Translations under genes and position numbers: made by a program
Notes under the pieces: model-generated
What the model saw: the letters and a program-made list of their open reading frames with translations, nothing else
What the model was told of the DNA's origin: nothing
The model's database searches: none
Part shown: in pieces, positions 6,806 through 10,110 of the stretch
Layout: every line of letters begins with the position of its first letter
Numbering within the stretch: the first letter of the stretch is position 1
Source: ZC4RG30 sp964456255
Lineage (GTDB): Bacteria; Pseudomonadota; Gammaproteobacteria; Steroidobacterales; Steroidobacteraceae
Direction of reading: 5' to 3'
Assembly (NCBI GenBank): GCA_964456255.1
Contig: CAYWDZ010000108.1
Span: forward strand, 1 to 10,110
Length of the DNA stretch: 10,110 bases

Positions 6806-7849
6806 ATGTTCACCACCTGCCCCGCATGCCGCATGAACCTGGCTGTCACAGCCACGGATCTGCGCCTGGGCCAGGGCTACGTGCGCTGTGGCCGCTGCGA
6901 GCGCGTGTTCAACGCGCTGATGTCGCTCTCCGATGATCTGGATCCGGAACAACAGTCCGGGCACGCGGCACATGGCACGACGTCGCTGCCGGCCATCCAG
7001 ATCGAGGAGCCCGATGCGGCGCAAGAGAGCCAGGGCGCCGGGCAGGAGCCGGTGCAGGACGATGCTGACCCCGCAGGCAAGGAATTGCAGGACGACGACA
7101 CCGATGAGGAATCCGGCGACGAGCAGGACAGCAACGTAGACGTCACCGATTCGGCTGCGGCCGGCACCGTCGAGACCATCGTTCTGGAGGGCGACACCTA
7201 CCTGCAGACCGAGGAACACCTCGACGAGGATGAAGTGCGCGAGCGCCTGCGCGACTTCACGGTCGAGCACGAGCAATTGCCGGAGACGCCGCCCGAGCCA
7301 GCACCCGCAGAGATCGATGCCGACGCCGCGGTGGGCAACCCGCCGCGCGCGCATTGGGCCTGGCGCGTGGCGGCGGTAGTGCTGCTGCTGGCGCTCGCGG
7401 CCCAGCTGGTGCACCACTATCGCCAGGCACTGGTTGCCAACCAGTGGCTCGAGAAGCCGCTGCAGTCGACCTACGCGCTCTTCGGCATCCAGCTGGAGCC
7501 GGCGTGGGACCTGGGTGCGTATGACCTGCGCCAGCTGGGCGGCGAGGAACTCGCGGCCAGCTCCAGCACCATCGTGCTGCGGGCGGCCGTGCAGAACCGT
7601 GCGCCGCACCCGCAGCCGCCCCCGCTGATCCGCGTGCGCCTGGAGGATCGGTTCGGCAATGTGCTGTCGATCAGTACGCTGGAACCTGTCGACTACCTCA
7701 ATGGGCAGCCAATCGCCCGCATGGCCGCTGATCAGCGACTGGACGTGGAACTGCGACTGCAGGACCCGAACCGCCAGGCGGTGAGCTTCGACCTGGATGC
7801 CTGCCTGCCAGGTGTCGACGGCGCGCCTCACTGCGCACACGACCCGTGA
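6806..7849 (+). CDS. Zinc-ribbon and DUF3426 single-pass membrane protein of unknown function
   Basis: This 347-residue protein has a recognisable architecture but no known function. The N-terminus carries a zinc ribbon of the MJ0042 type, with Cys5/Cys8 (CPAC) and Cys28/Cys31 (CGRC). A long acidic, Gln-rich, probably disordered segment covers about 42-180. One hydrophobic helix lies at about 185-203, preceded by basic and aromatic residues (RAHWAWR). The C-terminal part (about 205-340) resembles the DUF3426 domain. The expected topology is zinc ribbon in the cytoplasm and DUF3426 in the periplasm. It starts 3 bases after the prmA stop and its stop overlaps the dusB start by 4 bases (GTGA). 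I recall homologues between prmA and dusB in other gammaproteobacteria. A link to translation or envelope regulation is only a guess from context. Confidence 0.88.
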   Translation: MFTTCPACRMNLAVTATDLRLGQGYVRCGRCERVFNALMSLSDDLDPEQQSGHAAHGTTSLPAIQIEEPDAAQESQGAGQEPVQDDADPAGKELQDDDTDEESGDEQDSNVDVTDSAAAGTVETIVLEGDTYLQTEEHLDEDEVRERLRDFTVEHEQLPETPPEPAPAEIDADAAVGNPPRAHWAWRVAAVVLLLALAAQLVHHYRQALVANQWLEKPLQSTYALFGIQLEPAWDLGAYDLRQLGGEELAASSSTIVLRAAVQNRAPHPQPPPLIRVRLEDRFGNVLSISTLEPVDYLNGQPIARMAADQRLDVELRLQDPNRQAVSFDLDACLPGVDGAPHCAHDP

Positions 7850-8916
7850 GCTTCCGGATCGGCCGATGGCAGATCCCGGCACGCACGGTGCTGGCCCCGA
7901 TGGCTGGCGTCACCGACCGCCCCTTCCGCATCCTGTGCCGCCGTTTCGGAGCCGGCCTCGCGGCTTCGGAGATGATCACGGCGGATCAGCGCCTGTGGCA
8001 CACGGTCAAGTCACGCCAGCGCATGAACCACGAGGGCGAGCCGGAACCGCGCGTGGTGCAGCTCGCGGGCAATGATCCGCAGCAGCTGGCTGCCGCCGCA
8101 CGCGCCAACGTGGACCTGGGCGCGCAGATCATCGACATCAACCTCGGCTGCCCGGCAAAGAAGGTCTACGGAAAGCTGTGCGGCTCGGCGCTGCTCGGCG
8201 ATCCAGCTCTGGTGGGGCGCCTGCTCGACGCGGTGGTCGCTGCAGTCGACGTGCCGGTCACTGTCAAGATCCGCACCGGCATCGATCGCCAGCATGTCAA
8301 TGCCATCGATATATCACGCATCGCAGCACGCGCTGGCGTCAGCGCCATCGCGGTGCATGGCCGCACGCGCATGGACTTCTACGAAGGTGAAGCCGAATAC
8401 GAAACAATCCGCGCGGTCGCGCATGAAGCCGATATTCCGGTGATCGCGAACGGAGATATTGACAGCGCGGAAAAGTCTGAAAAAGTCCTGCAATTCACGC
8501 AGGCGGCAGCCGTGATGATTGGTCGCGGCGCGCATGGCTCGCCATGGATCTTTCGTGATGTCAATGCGTTTCTCGAACACGGAAAAAAATCTGCTCCGCT
8601 CTTGCGCGAGGAGATCAGAGACATCATCCTTGAACACATCACGGCGCTGTACGCATTCCATGGTGAAGCGGCCGGCGTACGGATAGCACGCAAGCATCTT
8701 GGCTGGTACTGCCAGTCGCACACCGGAACGAAGGATTTCCGGCCAGAACTGATGGCCGCGGAGTCATCGTCGTCGCAGTACGCGACCGTGGCGGCATGCT
8801 TCGGGCGCTGGGTCAGAGAAGAAGAGAACAAAGAGAATGGCGGGACGGGATGGGAGCAACGGGATGGGCACGAGTCGCACGAATCGCAGGATCGCCAGAC
8901 CCAAGCTTGCCTATAA
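7846..8916 (+). CDS. dusB: tRNA-dihydrouridine synthase B
   Basis: DusB reduces uridine to dihydrouridine in tRNA with FMN and NADPH. Motifs run in family order: LAPMAGVTDRPFR (16-28), the catalytic cysteine Cys102 in NLGCPAKKV, Lys141 in VKIR, His171 in HGRT, NGDI (202-205) and MIGRGAHGSPWIF (224-236). The C-terminal helical part contains ARKHLGWY. The GTG at 7846 is chosen because it places FRIGRWQIPAR in line with the N-terminus of known DusB, and it overlaps the previous stop as GTGA. At 356 residues it is about 35 longer than E. coli DusB (321). The extra tail from about residue 325 is polar, Glu/Gly/Gln-rich and overlaps the start of fis. From about codon 150 the base and codon use changes, with more AAA, GAA, ATA, AGA and TCT than in the first half or in neighbouring genes. 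Confidence 0.95.
   Translation: MSFRIGRWQIPARTVLAPMAGVTDRPFRILCRRFGAGLAASEMITADQRLWHTVKSRQRMNHEGEPEPRVVQLAGNDPQQLAAAARANVDLGAQIIDINLGCPAKKVYGKLCGSALLGDPALVGRLLDAVVAAVDVPVTVKIRTGIDRQHVNAIDISRIAARAGVSAIAVHGRTRMDFYEGEAEYETIRAVAHEADIPVIANGDIDSAEKSEKVLQFTQAAAVMIGRGAHGSPWIFRDVNAFLEHGKKSAPLLREEIRDIILEHITALYAFHGEAAGVRIARKHLGWYCQSHTGTKDFRPELMAAESSSSQYATVAACFGRWVREEENKENGGTGWEQRDGHESHESQDRQTQACL
8852..8856 (+). promoter_or_regulatory. Likely Shine-Dalgarno site of fis
   Basis: GGGAG lies 7 bases before the ATG at 8864, inside the dusB coding region. It favours that start over the in-frame ATG at 8837, whose only nearby purine-rich site is GAAGAG about 10 bases upstream. Confidence 0.55.
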
Positions 8917-9184
8917 CCCCACCATCCGCAGCCCCAAGATCGCCCTCAGCCCGCAACTGCCGTTGCGCGACCACGCCGAGCGCGCGCTCGAAGACTACTT
9001 TGCAAATCTGAACGGCCACCGTCCGTCGCGGCTCTACAACCTGGTGCTGCGCGAGGTCGAAGAACCGCTGTTCCGCACAGTGCTTGACCATGCCAATGGC
9101 AATCAGAGTCAGGCGGCCATCATCCTCGGCATAACGCGCGCCACACTGCGCAAGAAGCTGCGCGAATTCGGCCTCTCGGCGTAA
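8864..9184 (+). CDS. fis: DNA-binding protein Fis
   Basis: Fis is a homodimeric nucleoid-associated protein that bends DNA and regulates rRNA and growth-phase genes. From the ATG at 8864 the product has 106 residues, near the 98 of E. coli Fis. The C-terminal two thirds match Fis closely: PLRDHAERALEDYFANLNG (33-51), LYNLVLREVEEPL (57-69), then NGNQSQAAIILGI and TRATLRKKLREFG, forming the helix-turn-helix at about 78-103. The N-terminal 30 residues are basic and Pro-containing, unlike E. coli. An alternative start at 8837 would give 115 residues. With the chosen start, fis overlaps the end of dusB by 53 bases. The dusB-fis arrangement is that of enterobacteria and other gammaproteobacteria, where fis is expressed from the dusB promoter. 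No internal fis promoter was identified here. Confidence 0.93.
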   Translation: MGTSRTNRRIARPKLAYNPTIRSPKIALSPQLPLRDHAERALEDYFANLNGHRPSRLYNLVLREVEEPLFRTVLDHANGNQSQAAIILGITRATLRKKLREFGLSA

Positions 9185-9233
9185 GCTTGTCGCCCTCCTT
9201 GGGGCTGCCAGAACAAGGATTTTGAAGACTTCC

Positions 9234-10110
9234 ATGGATCTGCCGATCCGCCGCGCACTGCTCTCCGTCTCGGACAAATCCGGGCTGCTCGAACTGGCAC
9301 GCCAGCTCGCCGCGCGCGGCGTCGTGCTGCTGTCCACTGGCGGCACCGCGCGGGCGCTGACCGAGGCGGGCATCGCGGCGCGCGAAGTGGCGGATTTCAC
9401 CGGCTTTCCCGAGATCATGGACGGGCGGGTCAAGACGCTGCACCCGAAGATCCACGGCGGTCTGCTGGGCCGCCGCGGCACCGACGATGCGGTCATGGCG
9501 CGCGAGGGGATCCAGCCCATCGACCTGCTGGTGGTGAACCTGTATCCGTTTGCGGCCACGGTCGCAAAGCCCGGCGTGAGCTACGGGGAGGCCATCGAGA
9601 ACATCGATGTCGGCGGCCCCGCAATGCTGCGCGGCGCGGCCAAGAACCATGCCGATGTCACCGTGGTGGTGGATCCGGCCGACTATCCCGGCCTGCTTGC
9701 CGAGCTCGATGCGGGGTCGGGCGCCACGCGCTTCGAATTCCGCGCGCGCCTCGCCGCGAAGGCCTTCGCACACACCGCCACCTATGACGCGCTGGTGGCT
9801 GATTACCTCTCGCGGGAGCATCCCATCGCCGCCGACCCCTTCCCGGTGAACCTGGGACTGGGGCTCACGCGCATCGCGGCGCTGCGCTACGGCGAGAACC
9901 CGCACCAGCGGGCCGCCTTCTACCGCAGCCCGGGCGCACCGACCGACAGCATCGCGGGTGCGCGCTTCGCGCAAGGCAAGGAACTCTCCTTCAACAACAT
10001 CGCCGATGCCGACACGGCGCTGGAATGTGTGCGCCAGTTCGAGCGCCCGGCCTGCGTGATCGTCAAGCACGCCAATCCCTGCGGAGTCGCGCTGGCCGAC
10101 AATGCCGCCG
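9234..10110 (+). CDS. purH: Bifunctional AICAR transformylase / IMP cyclohydrolase PurH, N-terminal 292 residues (runs off right edge)
   Basis: PurH performs the last two steps of purine synthesis: formylation of AICAR and ring closure to IMP. The N-terminal IMP cyclohydrolase domain is complete, with ALLSVSDKSGL (8-18), STGGTA (34-39), GRVKTLHPKIHGG (64-76) and ENIDVGGPAMLRGAAKNH (122-139). The transformylase domain begins with LRYGENPHQ (217-225). It reaches the KHANPCG motif, whose Lys278/His279 match the known catalytic Lys-His pair, before the window ends. About 55% of the usual 525-530 residues is present and the frame is open at the last base. GAAGA lies 5 bases before the ATG at 9234. 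The gene follows fis after 49 bases that contain no clear promoter or terminator. A fis-purH order is known from Pseudomonas and relatives. Confidence 0.97.
   Translation, partial: MDLPIRRALLSVSDKSGLLELARQLAARGVVLLSTGGTARALTEAGIAAREVADFTGFPEIMDGRVKTLHPKIHGGLLGRRGTDDAVMAREGIQPIDLLVVNLYPFAATVAKPGVSYGEAIENIDVGGPAMLRGAAKNHADVTVVVDPADYPGLLAELDAGSGATRFEFRARLAAKAFAHTATYDALVADYLSREHPIAADPFPVNLGLGLTRIAALRYGENPHQRAAFYRSPGAPTDSIAGARFAQGKELSFNNIADADTALECVRQFERPACVIVKHANPCGVALADNAA

Noticed and set aside
6374..7882. Long minus-strand open frame (502 codons)
   Set aside because: It lies opposite prmA and the DUF3426 gene, both of which have clear motifs on the plus strand. Its product is rich in His, Gln and Arg with no recognisable domain, as expected for an antisense frame in high-GC DNA.
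9185..9233. Intrinsic terminator between fis and purH
   Set aside because: CCC...GGGG could pair over 3 bases around TCCTT, which is too short a stem, and the following T-run is not adjacent.

Overview
The window is a high-GC, tightly packed chromosomal stretch of housekeeping genes, most likely from a gammaproteobacterium. The evidence is the protein families (Fis, AccB/AccC, PrmA, DusB and PurH, all of gammaproteobacterial type) and the dusB-fis pairing. An HrcA-type CIRCE operator in front of groESL, together with the groESL / dsbD-tlpA-aroQ-accBC neighbourhood, resembles Xanthomonadales-like lineages. That placement is an inference from remembered gene order, not a search.

Layout. Positions 1-824 carry groES and the 5' part of groEL on the minus strand, reading out of the window. 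The 825-994 gap is a divergent control region: a sigma70-like promoter (904-931) followed by a CIRCE inverted repeat (868-894), both directed at groES. From 995 onward every gene is on the plus strand: dsbD, a membrane-anchored TlpA-like thioredoxin, aroQ, accB, accC, prmA, a zinc-ribbon/DUF3426 membrane protein, dusB, fis and the first 292 codons of purH, which runs off the right edge.

How the genes work together. GroES/GroEL form the chaperonin. DsbD passes electrons from cytoplasmic thioredoxin to the periplasm, and the TlpA-like protein encoded one base later is a plausible recipient. AroQ acts in the shikimate pathway. AccB and AccC are the biotin carrier and biotin carboxylase of acetyl-CoA carboxylase. 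PrmA methylates ribosomal protein L11, DusB makes dihydrouridine in tRNA, Fis is a nucleoid-associated regulator, and PurH catalyses the last two steps of IMP synthesis. Junctions are very tight from accB to fis: a 10-base gap, a 4-base ATGA overlap, a 3-base gap, a 4-base GTGA overlap and a dusB/fis overlap of about 53 bases. This suggests co-transcription and translational coupling.

I see no mobile element, CRISPR array, tRNA or rRNA gene, phage gene or defence gene, and no convincing undescribed system. The observations most worth a second look are a base-composition and codon-use shift inside dusB that continues into the long dusB/fis overlap, four extra cysteines in the periplasmic N-domain of DsbD, the CIRCE control of groESL with its close spacing to a near-symmetric -10 element, and the acidic zinc-ribbon/DUF3426 protein of unknown function.
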